The translations under genes and the position numbers were made by a program. A model generated the notes under the pieces. The model did no database searches. It was given only the letters and a program-made list of their open reading frames with translations, and was not told the origin of the DNA. Below, piece by piece: positions 9,125 to 18,232 of a DNA stretch of 64,000 bases; position 1 is the stretch's first letter; each line of letters opens with the position of its first letter. The stretch is from Flavobacterium sp. (GTDB lineage: Bacteria > Bacteroidota > Bacteroidia > Flavobacteriales > Flavobacteriaceae), in assembly GCF_013822155.1 (NCBI RefSeq), contig NZ_PNJW01000003.1, positions 62,001 to 126,000 of the forward strand. Reading direction: 5' to 3'.

Positions 9125-11713
9125 ATGTTCAAGAAAATTTTAAAAGGATTAGGTATTTTTTTAGCAATCGTAATTATCGCTTTAGCTATTACTCCCTTTT
9201 TATTTAAGGATAAAATTAAAGAATTGGTTTTAAAATCAATTAATGAGAAAGTAGATGCTACTGTTGCCTTTGAAGATGTCAGTTTAAGTTTGTTTAAAAA
9301 TTTTCCAAAAGCAAATATTACGATTGATAAATTAAGCATCATCAACAAAGCACCCTTTGCAGGTGATACACTTTTTTATTCCGGTGAATTGAACTTGAAA
9401 ATGTCTGTCAAGGAACTTTTCAAAGCTGATGGTGAAGCAATGGAATTAGAATCATTTTCAAGTAAAAATGGCTTAGTAAATATCATTTTTAACAAAGATG
9501 GTATTGGAAATTTCGACATTGCCCTAAAAGACCAAAAAGACGATACTTCATCCAAAAGCGAACCTTTTAAACTCAATATTCAAAACTATTCAATTAGTAA
9601 TTTAAAATTCAAATATCTTGATGAAGCTTCAACAATGAAGGTAATTATTGATGATATTCAACACAATGGAAAAGGAAATTTTGCCGCTTCTAAATTAGAT
9701 TTAATAACAAATTCATCAGGAAATTTAAGTGTAGACTATGACAAAATCAATTACATGAACAAGGTTACCATTACGCTTGATGCAGTTTTAGGTCTTGATT
9801 TAGAAAAAAGTAAGTACGAATTTAAAAATAACAAAGCCGTGGTAAATCAATTACCACTTGAATTTAAAGGATTCATCCAATTGGTTGAAAACGGACAGTT
9901 GTATGATTTAACGTTTAACACGCCAAGCTCTTCATTTAAAAATTTTTTAGGTTTAATTCCATCTGCCTATAAAGGTGATTTAGATAAAATTAAAACATCA
10001 GGTGATTTTGTAGTTTCGGGTTTCGCAAAAGGATTGTATACCGATTCAACCATTCCGAAATTTGAGTTGGTTATTGCATCAACTAATGCCTCCATCAAAT
10101 ATCCCGATTTACCAAAATCGGTTGAGAACATCGTTATTGATACCAAAATCATAAACGAAACCGGTCTGATGAATGATACCTACGTTGCTATTGATAATCT
10201 TTCGTTTAAAATTGATCAAGACGTTTTTAATGCAAAAGCTTCTATAAAAAACATAACTGAAAATGCTTTAATTGATGCGGCTTTAAAAGGAACAATTAAT
10301 TTGAGTAATTTATCGCAAGCCTATCCTATAAAAGTAGACAAACCGCTTTCCGGAATTTTAAAAGCAGATGTTACCACAAAATTTGACATGCAATCTGTTG
10401 AAAAAGAAGAATATCAAAATATAAAAAATGCCGGCTTAATTAGTGTTTCAGGCTTTAAATACATTGACGAAAACGGAAAAGGAATGGATATCAACGAAGC
10501 CATTGTTCAATTCAATCCAAGTAAGTTGAATCTTCAAAAATTTGAGGCTAAAACAGGGAAAAGTGATTTGAATGTAACCGGGGTTTTAGATAATTTTTAT
10601 GGTTATTTGTTCAACAAACAAAACTTAAAAGGAAATTTTAATCTGACTTCAAATCAACTAGCGGTAGCTGATTTTATGACAACGTCTGAAACCGAAAATA
10701 AAGGTAAAAAGGAAACTGAAGCAATGAAAATCCCAGCCTTTTTAGATTGTGCTTTGACAGCAAAAGCAACAACGGTTTTATATGATAATTTAATCTTGAA
10801 AGATGTTTCAGGCAAACTGATTGTAAAAGACGAAAAAGTGACGCTAGAGAATATAAAGACCTCTATTTTTGGTGGACAAATTGGTTTAAATGGAAATGTA
10901 TCCACAAAAACAAAAGTTCCGACATTCAAAATGGATTTAAATTTGAATCAAGTAAACATTAGCGAAACATTTACACAGTTGGATATGATGAAAAACATTG
11001 CTCCAATTGCCAATGTAATTAACGGAAAATTAAATTCTACCATCACAGTTTCAGGAAATTTAGATGCTAAAGAAATGACACCTGATTTAAAATCAATTTC
11101 GGGAGATTTAATGGGACAATTACTTTCCACAACCATAAATGCTTCAAATTCAACATTATTGAATGCTTTAGACAATCAAGTGAGTTTTATCGATTTAAAA
11201 AAATTGAATCTGAATGACTTAAAAACTTATTTGTCTTTTAAAGATGGAAAAGTAAACGTGAAACCTTTTGATATAAAATACCAAGACATTACTGTAAACG
11301 TTGGTGGAACGCATGGTTTTGATCAATCGATGAATTATAACGTAAAATTTGATGTTCCAACAAAATATCTGGGCCCTGAAATAAATAATTTAATAGCAAA
11401 ATTATCTCCTGCTGATGCCGCCAAAGTCCAAAGTATTCCAATAACGGCATTAATGGGTGGAGATTTTACTAATCCAAAAATAACGACCGATATAAAACAA
11501 GCTACAACAAAATTAGCCAATCAACTTGTTGAACAACAAAAACAAAAACTAATTAATCAAGGAACCTCAGCTCTTACCAATTTAATAAATCAAAACACAA
11601 AACCGACTGATACTACTAAAACAAAGACGCCGGTTACTAAAGAACAAGAAATAAAAGATAAAATTAAAGAAGGTCTAAACAGTTTATTAAAACCTAAGAA
11701 AAAAGACAACTAA
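9125..11713 (+). CDS. AsmA-like envelope protein
   Basis: An 862-residue protein with one N-terminal transmembrane anchor (about residues 8-28) and a very long beta-rich body of alternating hydrophobic strands, matching the AsmA/TamB-like family of bridge-type proteins that span the periplasm and are linked to phospholipid transport and outer-membrane assembly. The start MFKKILKGLGIFLAIVIIAL and the region around residues 550-790 resemble the AsmA C-terminal domain. The last 75 residues are Lys/Gln/Thr-rich, low complexity and probably unstructured. Stand-alone gene closed by a terminator. The exact substrate cannot be told from sequence. Confidence 0.8.
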   Translation: MFKKILKGLGIFLAIVIIALAITPFLFKDKIKELVLKSINEKVDATVAFEDVSLSLFKNFPKANITIDKLSIINKAPFAGDTLFYSGELNLKMSVKELFKADGEAMELESFSSKNGLVNIIFNKDGIGNFDIALKDQKDDTSSKSEPFKLNIQNYSISNLKFKYLDEASTMKVIIDDIQHNGKGNFAASKLDLITNSSGNLSVDYDKINYMNKVTITLDAVLGLDLEKSKYEFKNNKAVVNQLPLEFKGFIQLVENGQLYDLTFNTPSSSFKNFLGLIPSAYKGDLDKIKTSGDFVVSGFAKGLYTDSTIPKFELVIASTNASIKYPDLPKSVENIVIDTKIINETGLMNDTYVAIDNLSFKIDQDVFNAKASIKNITENALIDAALKGTINLSNLSQAYPIKVDKPLSGILKADVTTKFDMQSVEKEEYQNIKNAGLISVSGFKYIDENGKGMDINEAIVQFNPSKLNLQKFEAKTGKSDLNVTGVLDNFYGYLFNKQNLKGNFNLTSNQLAVADFMTTSETENKGKKETEAMKIPAFLDCALTAKATTVLYDNLILKDVSGKLIVKDEKVTLENIKTSIFGGQIGLNGNVSTKTKVPTFKMDLNLNQVNISETFTQLDMMKNIAPIANVINGKLNSTITVSGNLDAKEMTPDLKSISGDLMGQLLSTTINASNSTLLNALDNQVSFIDLKKLNLNDLKTYLSFKDGKVNVKPFDIKYQDITVNVGGTHGFDQSMNYNVKFDVPTKYLGPEINNLIAKLSPADAAKVQSIPITALMGGDFTNPKITTDIKQATTKLANQLVEQQKQKLINQGTSALTNLINQNTKPTDTTKTKTPVTKEQEIKDKIKEGLNSLLKPKKKDN

Positions 11714-11719
11714 AAATTT

Positions 11720-11744
11720 CCCGACTGAATGGTCGGGTTTTTTT
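11720..11744 (+). terminator. Terminator after the AsmA-like gene
   Basis: CCCGAC/GTCGGG stem, 6-nt loop, followed by seven T. It lies between two convergent genes and overlaps by 2 bp the stop codon of the DUF2797 gene. Confidence 0.8.
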
Positions 11745-12537
11745 ATAATGAAATCTTTACCACATACCCCTCAAAAGTTCGAATATTAAAAACCGTTCCG
11801 TCTTGAAAAAGTAAATATTGCCCTTTTATTCCGGAAAGTTTGCCTTGAAAAAGAGGTGTTTTATCTAAACTTAAACTGGTTACTTTTTTTGGATAAGTTA
11901 ACACGGGATAATGAAACTCGTATAGATGGCTGTTATTTTCAGAATAGTAGTCTCTAACTTCGTTTGGTAGAAAGTTTCCCGATTTTAATCGTTCCTGTAT
12001 CAAATCAACCTTTGGAACTTCATTTTTAAGCATTTTTTGCCAATTCGTTTTATCAGCATACTTGTTTTTTAAAGCCACTTCCGTTATTCCGGCCAGATAA
12101 CGATTAGGTAGCTCCAGAATTGGAATAGCCTGTATCGCTCCTTGATCAATCCATCGGGTAGGAATTTGTGTACCTCTGGTAACACCAACTTTCACTTCAC
12201 TTGAAAGAGCCAGATAAACAACATGTGGTTGTAATTGCACTTTCCTTTCATAGTCCAAATCACGGTCTTCAATATCCAAATGAGCAGTGCTTAATTCAGG
12301 TTTCATAATCCAATCCCCAACTGATGCACTTGACATAAAACAATCATAGCAATGTCCTTGACGGAAAATTTTCTTTTTCTTACCACAATGCAAACATTGA
12401 TAACCTTGAAAACTGATTTCTAGCTCTTTATCCAACAATTGATTCAGGTTTAAAAAACTGTTTTCAAACACTAAATAATATTGAATGGGATTACCCAATT
12501 CTGTTTGCATTTTAGTGAGAACACCTTCGTAAATCAT
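11743..12537 (-). CDS. DUF2797 zinc-ribbon-like protein
   Basis: A 264-residue protein of unknown function. A four-cysteine cluster (C48, C51, C63, C66 in CLHCGKKKK...GHCYDC) should bind zinc. The central block KVGVTRGTQIPTRWIDQGA is the recognisable DUF2797 signature and somewhat resembles a GIY-YIG-like segment (VVYLALSSEVKVGVT). The C-terminus is beta-rich and ends GYVVKISL. Convergent with the AsmA-like gene. I cannot assign a biochemical role. Confidence 0.8.
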   Translation of the reverse strand: MIYEGVLTKMQTELGNPIQYYLVFENSFLNLNQLLDKELEISFQGYQCLHCGKKKKIFRQGHCYDCFMSSASVGDWIMKPELSTAHLDIEDRDLDYERKVQLQPHVVYLALSSEVKVGVTRGTQIPTRWIDQGAIQAIPILELPNRYLAGITEVALKNKYADKTNWQKMLKNEVPKVDLIQERLKSGNFLPNEVRDYYSENNSHLYEFHYPVLTYPKKVTSLSLDKTPLFQGKLSGIKGQYLLFQDGTVFNIRTFEGYVVKISL

Positions 12538-12584
12538 TCTTGATAAAGTTTAAGATTAAAAGGGCAACGTTAACTAAAAATTAT

Positions 12585-12592
12585 TATTTTTG
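12585..12592 (+). promoter_or_regulatory. -7 element upstream of the GH3-family gene
   Basis: TATTTTTG lies 73 bp before the ATG in the 128-bp divergent region. No TTG is found at the expected distance upstream. Confidence 0.35.
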
Positions 12593-12665
12593 ATAACGTT
12601 GTAAAGTTAAGTTTTGTAAAAGTAAATTTCAACTCTGACACAAACAATATTAAAACAATTTAACA

Positions 12666-14192
12666 ATGCCATTACCTATAATCAATTCCATTGCCAGTTG
12701 GATATTAAAAAAACGAATTCACCAAATTGAATTGTTTATGAAATACCCGAATGAAGTTCAGGAGGAATTGTTGTTTTCATTGTTAAAAACTGCTGAAAAC
12801 ACAGTTGTTGGGAGGCAATATGATTTTAATTCCATTACACATTACAACGTATTTTCCGAACGCATTCCAATTTCGAGTTACGAAGATTTAGAACCGATGA
12901 TAGATCAAACCCGAAAAGGAATGCAAAATATTTTTTGGCCCACTTCCATTAAATGGTTTGCAAAATCGAGCGGAACTACAAATGCCAAAAGTAAATTTAT
13001 TCCCGTAAGCAATGAAGCTCTCGAAAATTGTCATTATAAAGCCAGTAAAGATTTACTGAGCTTGTACTTAAACAACAACGAAGATTCACAATTGTTTGTA
13101 GGCAAAAGTTTACGACTAGGAGGCAGCAAAGAATTATATGAAGACAATAATACTTTCTTTGGTGATTTATCCGCAATTTTAATTGACAATATGCCTATTT
13201 GGGCTGAATTCAGTTCTACTCCAAGCAATCGCGTTTCCTTAATGGGTGATTGGGAAATAAAATTAATGGCTATTGTTCAAGAAACCATTTATGAAGATGT
13301 GACTAGTTTAGCAGGAGTACCATCGTGGATGATGGTTTTACTAAATAAAGTTTTAGAAGAAACCGGCAAAACTAATTTGTTAGAAATTTGGCCAAATGCC
13401 GAAGTATATTTTCATGGAGGAGTAAGTTTTGACCCCTATCGGGAACAATACAAAAAGCTATTTCCAAAAAGTGATTTCAATTATTATGAAATCTACAATG
13501 CTTCAGAAGGTTTTTTTGCTATTCAAGATTTAAACAATTCTAATGACTTATTGTTGATGTTGGATTATGGAATATTTTATGAATTTATTCCAATGGAAAC
13601 CTTCGGAACTGCAAATCAAAAAGTAGTTCGTTTAGCAGATGTTGAATTGTTTAAAAATTATGCCGTTGTTATAACAACAAACTCAGGATTATGGCGGTAT
13701 TTAATTGGTGACACCGTCCGATTTACTTCCTTAAATCCACATCGAATTCGAGTTACCGGAAGAACTAAGCATTTTATCAATGTGTTTGGCGAAGAATTAA
13801 TTGTTGAAAACACAGATAAGGCTATTGCCAAAGCATGTTTAGAAACCGATTCAGAAGTTGTTGATTATACTGTTGCTCCGGTTTTTATGGAAGGCAAGAA
13901 AAAAGGAGCTCACGAGTGGATAATAGAATTTAGAAAACCCCCGGAAAACATAGGTTATTTCAGGAAAATAGTAGACGACACGTTGCAATCCTTAAATTCT
14001 GATTATGAAGCTAAAAGACGCAATAACATGACATTAAATCCGTTAGTAATCAATGTTGCCCGTCCACAATTATTTTATGATTGGTTAAAAGAAAAAGATA
14101 AATTAGGCGGTCAACATAAAATTCCACGGTTATCAAATGAACGCACCTATTTAGAGCAACTTTTACGAATGCAATATGTAGCACAAGGCTAA
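12666..14192 (+). CDS. GH3 auxin-responsive promoter family protein (acyl-adenylate-forming)
   Basis: A 508-residue member of the GH3 family, whose plant homologues adenylate jasmonate or auxin and conjugate the acyl group to amino acids. Visible ANL-superfamily features include the phosphate-binding-like stretch FAKSSGTTNAKSKFIPVS (about residues 98-115), YEIYNASEGFFAIQD (about 273-287) and LWRYLIGDTVRFT followed by GRTKHFINVFGEELIVENTDKA before a small C-terminal domain. Bacterial GH3 proteins are common in Bacteroidota but their substrates are not known to me. The next gene, a small lipoprotein, begins 1 bp after the stop. Confidence 0.85.
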   Translation: MPLPIINSIASWILKKRIHQIELFMKYPNEVQEELLFSLLKTAENTVVGRQYDFNSITHYNVFSERIPISSYEDLEPMIDQTRKGMQNIFWPTSIKWFAKSSGTTNAKSKFIPVSNEALENCHYKASKDLLSLYLNNNEDSQLFVGKSLRLGGSKELYEDNNTFFGDLSAILIDNMPIWAEFSSTPSNRVSLMGDWEIKLMAIVQETIYEDVTSLAGVPSWMMVLLNKVLEETGKTNLLEIWPNAEVYFHGGVSFDPYREQYKKLFPKSDFNYYEIYNASEGFFAIQDLNNSNDLLLMLDYGIFYEFIPMETFGTANQKVVRLADVELFKNYAVVITTNSGLWRYLIGDTVRFTSLNPHRIRVTGRTKHFINVFGEELIVENTDKAIAKACLETDSEVVDYTVAPVFMEGKKKGAHEWIIEFRKPPENIGYFRKIVDDTLQSLNSDYEAKRRNNMTLNPLVINVARPQLFYDWLKEKDKLGGQHKIPRLSNERTYLEQLLRMQYVAQG

Positions 14193-14193
14193 A

Positions 14194-14358
14194 ATGAAAA
14201 AAATAATTCTTTTCTTACTCTGTATTTTTTTATATTCTTGTGGGCCAAAACGTTTAGGTTGCGGACCGGGAAGACGATGTGAAATAAACTCCAAAAAAGA
14301 AAATTTTCAACTTATTCCACAAAAAAATCCTGAAGTAAAAACTTCAGGATTAGTATAA
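14194..14358 (+). CDS. Small lipoprotein, 54 residues
   Basis: Begins 1 bp after the GH3-family stop codon and is probably co-transcribed. MKKIILFLLCIFLYSCGPKR is a clear lipoprotein signal with lipobox LYSC (Cys16), followed by a Cys/Arg/Lys-rich basic tail with two further cysteines. Its last codons lie inside the clpX terminator hairpin. No function recognised. Confidence 0.7.
   Translation: MKKIILFLLCIFLYSCGPKRLGCGPGRRCEINSKKENFQLIPQKNPEVKTSGLV
14320..14350 (-). terminator. Terminator of clpX, inside the small lipoprotein gene
   Basis: ATCCTGAAGT/ACTTCAGGAT, a 10-bp perfect stem with an AAAA loop at 14327-14350. On the minus strand it is followed by a T-run of about 7, on the plus strand by a poor T-run, so it serves the minus-strand clpX transcript while overlapping plus-strand coding sequence. 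Confidence 0.75.
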
Positions 14359-14374
14359 TTTTTCTATTTACTTT

Positions 14375-15610
14375 TTAAGATACTGCTTTCAAACGTTGTA
14401 ACATATTTTTATTTAACGTGTGTTCAGCGTAACTTTTTTCGATGTGCAATATTTTTTCGTCTGAACTAGGCAAATCATACATAGCATCCGTTAATATAGC
14501 TTCACAAAGTGAACGTAATCCACGAGCTCCTAATTTGTATTCTAAAGCCTTATCAACAATATAATCTAATGCCTCTTCAGAAATTGAAAATTCCACACCA
14601 TCCATTTCAAACAGTTTTTTATATTGTTTGATTAATGCATTTTTAGGTTCTGTCAAGATAGTTCGAAGTGTTTCTCTATCCAAAGGATTCATATAAGACA
14701 ATACCGGTAATCGCCCAATAATTTCAGGAATTAATCCAAAATCTTTAATGTCTTTTGGAATAATGTATTGCATTAAATTATCTTTATCCACATTGTCAAC
14801 TTTAGATGAAGCACTATAACCAACAGCCTGACGATTTAATCTTTTAGAAATTATTCTTTCGATTCCATCAAAAGCTCCACCGGCAATAAACAAAATGTTT
14901 TGTGTATTTACTTCAATAAATTTTTGATCGGGATGCTTTCTACCTCCTTTTGGCGGAACATTCACTACTGTTCCTTCTAATAATTTCAACAAAGCCTGTT
15001 GAACACCTTCTCCGGAAACATCACGCGTAATAGATGGATTATCACTTTTACGGGCAATTTTATCAATTTCATCAATAAAAACAATACCTCTTTCTGCTTT
15101 AGCCACATCATAATCAGCTACCTGAAGTAATCGGGTCAAAATACTTTCCACATCTTCACCCACATAACCGGCTTCTGTTAAAACGGTTGCATCTACAATT
15201 GTAAGCGGAACACCTAACATTCGAGCAATTGTTTTAGCTACTAATGTTTTTCCTGTTCCGGTTTGTCCTACCATAATGATGTTGCTTTTTTCAATTTCAA
15301 CGTCATCATCACTGTTTTTCTGCATTAACCGTTTGTAATGATTGTAAACCGCTACCGACATCACTTTTTTGGTTTGGTCCTGCCCAATGACATACTGATC
15401 TAAAAATTCCCGAATTTCTTTGGGTTTTTTTAGCACTAAATCGTTGCTTAGACCCTGTGAGTGTTTACTTTGTTTCAGTTCTTCTAAAACAATACCATGT
15501 GCCTGTTCAATGCATTTATCACAAATGTGTGCATCAATTCCGGCTATTAACAAATTCGTTTCGGGTTTCTTTCTTCCGCAGAAAGAACATTCCATCATTT
15601 CTTTTGCCAT
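14375..15610 (-). CDS. clpX: ATP-dependent protease ATP-binding subunit ClpX
   Basis: A 411-residue AAA+ unfoldase that delivers substrates to ClpP. N-terminal zinc-binding domain with C8, C11, C30 and C33; Walker A GQTGTGKT (K121); Walker B IVFIDEID (D180/E181); IGF/pore-region residues and sensor motifs follow, ending in the ClpX C-terminal domain. Lies 65 bp downstream of clpP in the tig-clpP-clpX order common in bacteria. Start ATG directly precedes the Zn finger ([12 protein letters not shown]). Confidence 0.97.
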   Translation of the reverse strand: MAKEMMECSFCGRKKPETNLLIAGIDAHICDKCIEQAHGIVLEELKQSKHSQGLSNDLVLKKPKEIREFLDQYVIGQDQTKKVMSVAVYNHYKRLMQKNSDDDVEIEKSNIIMVGQTGTGKTLVAKTIARMLGVPLTIVDATVLTEAGYVGEDVESILTRLLQVADYDVAKAERGIVFIDEIDKIARKSDNPSITRDVSGEGVQQALLKLLEGTVVNVPPKGGRKHPDQKFIEVNTQNILFIAGGAFDGIERIISKRLNRQAVGYSASSKVDNVDKDNLMQYIIPKDIKDFGLIPEIIGRLPVLSYMNPLDRETLRTILTEPKNALIKQYKKLFEMDGVEFSISEEALDYIVDKALEYKLGARGLRSLCEAILTDAMYDLPSSDEKILHIEKSYAEHTLNKNMLQRLKAVS

Positions 15611-15675
15611 TTTATTTGGGTAAAAGGTTATGGGTAATTGTTAATTTGGCTTATGAGCCATACAAATTACCAAAA

Positions 15676-16335
15676 CTATTTTCTTCTTAATACTTCGTCA
15701 ATCATGCCATATTCTCTAGCTTCGTCAGCAATCATCCAATAATCGCGTTCACTGTCTTTGTGGACTCTTTCAAAAGTTTGACCGGAATGAGTAGAGATAA
15801 TTTGATACAATTCATCTTTCAACTTCAACATTTCACGAAGATTGATTTCCATATCAGTTGCAACACCTTGTGCTCCTCCAGAAGGTTGGTGAATCATCAC
15901 TCTTGAATGTGGTAAAGCAGAACGTTTTCCTGCTGCTCCGGCACATAATAAAACAGCTCCCATTGAAGCAGCCATACCGGTACAAATTGTCGCTACGTCA
16001 GGTTTAATGTATTGCATTGTATCATAAATTCCCAATCCTGCATAAACGCTTCCTCCCGGAGAGTTGATGTAAATTTGAACGTCTTTAGAAGCATCAACAC
16101 TTTCTAAAAACAACAATTGTGCTTGAATAATATTGGCTACATAATCATCAACTCCTGTTCCCAAAAAGATAATTCTGTCCATCATCAAACGCGAAAAAAC
16201 GTCAAGTTGAGAAATATTCATCTGACGTTCTTCGATAATGTAAGGCGTCATTCCGCTTACAATTTTATCATAATACATACTATTTACACCATGGTGTTTA
16301 GTAGCAAATTTTTTAAATTCTTTTCCTATATTCAT
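15676..16335 (-). CDS. clpP: ATP-dependent Clp protease proteolytic subunit ClpP
   Basis: A 219-residue serine protease subunit. Catalytic triad visible: Ser124 (GMAASMG), His149 (MIHQPSGG), Asp198 (ERDYW), each offset by 27 from mature E. coli numbering, which indicates a longer N-terminal part of about 25-30 residues, probably a cleaved propeptide. Between tig and clpX. It has its own -7 element at 16402-16409, so it can be made apart from tig. Confidence 0.97.
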   Translation of the reverse strand: MNIGKEFKKFATKHHGVNSMYYDKIVSGMTPYIIEERQMNISQLDVFSRLMMDRIIFLGTGVDDYVANIIQAQLLFLESVDASKDVQIYINSPGGSVYAGLGIYDTMQYIKPDVATICTGMAASMGAVLLCAGAAGKRSALPHSRVMIHQPSGGAQGVATDMEINLREMLKLKDELYQIISTHSGQTFERVHKDSERDYWMIADEAREYGMIDEVLRRK

Positions 16336-16401
16336 TTTAAAAAAACAATTTTAAGTGCACATTTTTAAATGTAAAAGAGCGTCAAATATACATTCGACGC
16401 C

Positions 16402-16409
16402 CAAAGATA
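16402..16409 (-). promoter_or_regulatory. -7 element upstream of clpP
   Basis: Minus-strand TATCTTTG in the tig-clpP gap, about 65-70 bp before the clpP ATG. The short leader contains a GCGTC/GACGC hairpin (about 16379-16400). No TTG at the expected upstream distance. Confidence 0.4.
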
Positions 16410-16427
16410 CTACTTTTTTTGAAATTA

Positions 16428-17753
16428 TTATTCTCCGTACATTTCTTTAACGAACTGCTCGTAAGAAACTTCTTTTGTTTTAGCTTTTACTTTCTCTTTA
16501 AACAGCCCTAGCATTTTTTCATTCATCACTTGCTCAGACAGTCTTTTCACTTCATCTTGGTTAGAAAGTACACGAGCTACAATGCCATCAATGTCTTCCT
16601 GAGTTGGATTCATTTGACCAAATTGAGCCATTTGTTTCTTAATTAATTCAGAGGTGAACGCTTTCAAATCTTCGAAAGTGATTTGCAAATTGTTTTCCGT
16701 CATTATTTTTCCTTCAATCAATTGGTAACGAAGGCCTTTTTCTGATTTTAAAAACTCTTCTCTGGCTTCTGCTTCCGTTAAGTGTTTTTCGCCCGCATGT
16801 TGCAACCATTTAATTAAAAATTCAGCCGGTAAATCAAATTTTGTGCTTTCTAACAAAAACTCAGTCACATCATTTAAAAACTTTTGATCCGCTTGTTGAA
16901 CAAATTGTTTTTCAGCGTCTTCTTTGATTTTTGCTTTTACTCCATCGACTGAAGTTACGTTGCCTTCACCAAATAATTTATCGAATAATTCCTGATTTAA
17001 TTCTGCTTTTTCACTGGTTGTAACTCCTTCAATTGTAGCAGAAACTTCAACATCTAAACTATGTACTAAATCATGATCAACTTTAAGATAATCCATCAAT
17101 TTATGGTCGTCATCAAATAAACCTTTGGTACTTAATTCTACGCTTTCACCAACTTTTTTCCCAATGAATTTTTTGGCGGCTTTTTTATCTTTAAAAACAT
17201 CTAACGAAATAGACGTTGTATTATTGATTCCGTTAGCTTCATTTGTAAAGGTTACATTCAAGTCATCACCTTCTTCAACCGTATCTTTAGAAATTAATTT
17301 TCCATATTGCTTTTGGATTCTTTCCACTTGGTCGTTTAACATTTTATCGTCAGCAATTATCTTGAAGCTGGTAATGTTATTTTTTGCAGCTAAATCAACT
17401 GAAAACTCAGGGGCTAATCCCAATTCGAAATCAAAAGAAAAATCTTCTTTATCCCAATCGAAATCTTCCGTTACTTTTGGAAGTGGATTTCCTAAAATAT
17501 CTAATTTTTCATCTACTAAATATTTATTTAAATTTTCTTGCAAAACTTTGTTTACTTCTTCTAATAATACTGCTTTTCCGTATTGTTTATGAATTAAACT
17601 CATCGGCACAGCTCCTTTTCTAAAACCCGGAATAGAAGCATTTTTGCGATAATCAGCTAATACTTTTTCTACTTTTGAAGTATAATCATTTTTGGAAACC
17701 GCTACGGTAACCACCGCATTCAAAGCATCCACATTGGTTCTTGTAATATTCAT
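16428..17753 (-). CDS. tig: Trigger factor
   Basis: A 441-residue ribosome-associated chaperone. The ribosome-docking signature PGFRKGAVP aligns exactly with F44-R45-K46 of the E. coli protein. A middle region of about 150-240 corresponds to the peptidyl-prolyl isomerase domain but is poorly conserved, and lysine/glutamate-rich helices form the C-terminal chaperone arms. First gene of tig-clpP-clpX. A textbook promoter lies 30-60 bp upstream and is covered by a perfect inverted repeat. Confidence 0.93.
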   Translation of the reverse strand: MNITRTNVDALNAVVTVAVSKNDYTSKVEKVLADYRKNASIPGFRKGAVPMSLIHKQYGKAVLLEEVNKVLQENLNKYLVDEKLDILGNPLPKVTEDFDWDKEDFSFDFELGLAPEFSVDLAAKNNITSFKIIADDKMLNDQVERIQKQYGKLISKDTVEEGDDLNVTFTNEANGINNTTSISLDVFKDKKAAKKFIGKKVGESVELSTKGLFDDDHKLMDYLKVDHDLVHSLDVEVSATIEGVTTSEKAELNQELFDKLFGEGNVTSVDGVKAKIKEDAEKQFVQQADQKFLNDVTEFLLESTKFDLPAEFLIKWLQHAGEKHLTEAEAREEFLKSEKGLRYQLIEGKIMTENNLQITFEDLKAFTSELIKKQMAQFGQMNPTQEDIDGIVARVLSNQDEVKRLSEQVMNEKMLGLFKEKVKAKTKEVSYEQFVKEMYGE

Positions 17754-17776
17754 TTCTTGTGATTTATATACTAAAA

Positions 17777-17811
17777 TTGGGTTGCAAAAGTATAACTTTT
17801 TTGCAACCCAA
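17777..17811. repeat. 13-bp perfect inverted repeat over the tig promoter
   Basis: TTGGGTTGCAAAA (17777-17789) and TTTTGCAACCCAA (17799-17811) are perfect inverted copies separated by 9 bp. Together they cover the promoter spacer, the -7 element and the predicted start point. This could be an operator for a dimeric repressor; it could also form a hairpin, but most of it lies upstream of the predicted transcript start. Confidence 0.6.
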
Positions 17812-17815
17812 CCAA
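17785..17815 (-). promoter_or_regulatory. Promoter of tig
   Basis: Minus strand: TTG (17815-17813), 20 bp, TACTTTTG (17792-17785), matching the Bacteroidota consensus. Predicted start point is near 17779, giving a leader of about 25 nt. Confidence 0.65.
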
Positions 17816-17854
17816 GTTTTTAAATGATTGTATTTTAGTTCATCAGCCGTAAAA

Positions 17855-18199
17855 TTACTCTTCCCCACCTGTTAGTTTATAAACAATAGATTGCAAAACA
17901 GATAAGATGATACTAAAAAACAAAGCCGTCCAAAATGATTCAACATGAAAACCACCTACAATATTGCTGCACAAAAGAACTATAATTGCATTAATTACCA
18001 ATAAAAACAACCCTAACGTTAGTATCGTTACCGGCAAAGTAAACAAGATAATAATTGGTTTGATAAACAAATTAAGTAATCCTAAAATAATGGCCACATA
18101 AATCGATTGGACAAAACTCTCCACTTTTACACCCGGAAGAAAATTAGCTATTAACATAACTAATCCGGCTGTGATTAAAATTCGAATAAGTAAATTCAT
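17855..18199 (-). CDS. Phage holin family 4 superfamily IV (DUF360-like) membrane protein
   Basis: A 114-residue protein with four hydrophobic helices (about residues 3-20, 31-52, 54-80, 90-108) and the family pattern LGLLNLFIKPIIILFTLPVTILTLGLFLLVINA. Despite the family name it is a widespread chromosomal inner-membrane protein of unknown role; there are no phage genes nearby. Lies between the hydrolase gene and tig on the minus strand. Confidence 0.8.
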   Translation of the reverse strand: MNLLIRILITAGLVMLIANFLPGVKVESFVQSIYVAIILGLLNLFIKPIIILFTLPVTILTLGLFLLVINAIIVLLCSNIVGGFHVESFWTALFFSIILSVLQSIVYKLTGGEE

Positions 18200-18232
18200 A
18201 AGGTTTATTTTTAATAAAAATACAAAAAAATA

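Noticed and set aside
15611..15675. TAATTTGGCT.../...AGCCATACAAATTA imperfect inverted repeat between clpP and clpX
   Set aside because: Short interrupted arms without T-run or promoter; likely chance pairing in an AT-rich 65-bp gap.
17855..18199. Phage holin family membrane protein as a sign of a prophage
   Set aside because: The family name is historical; no integrase, terminase, capsid or lysis gene is nearby and neighbours are core genes.
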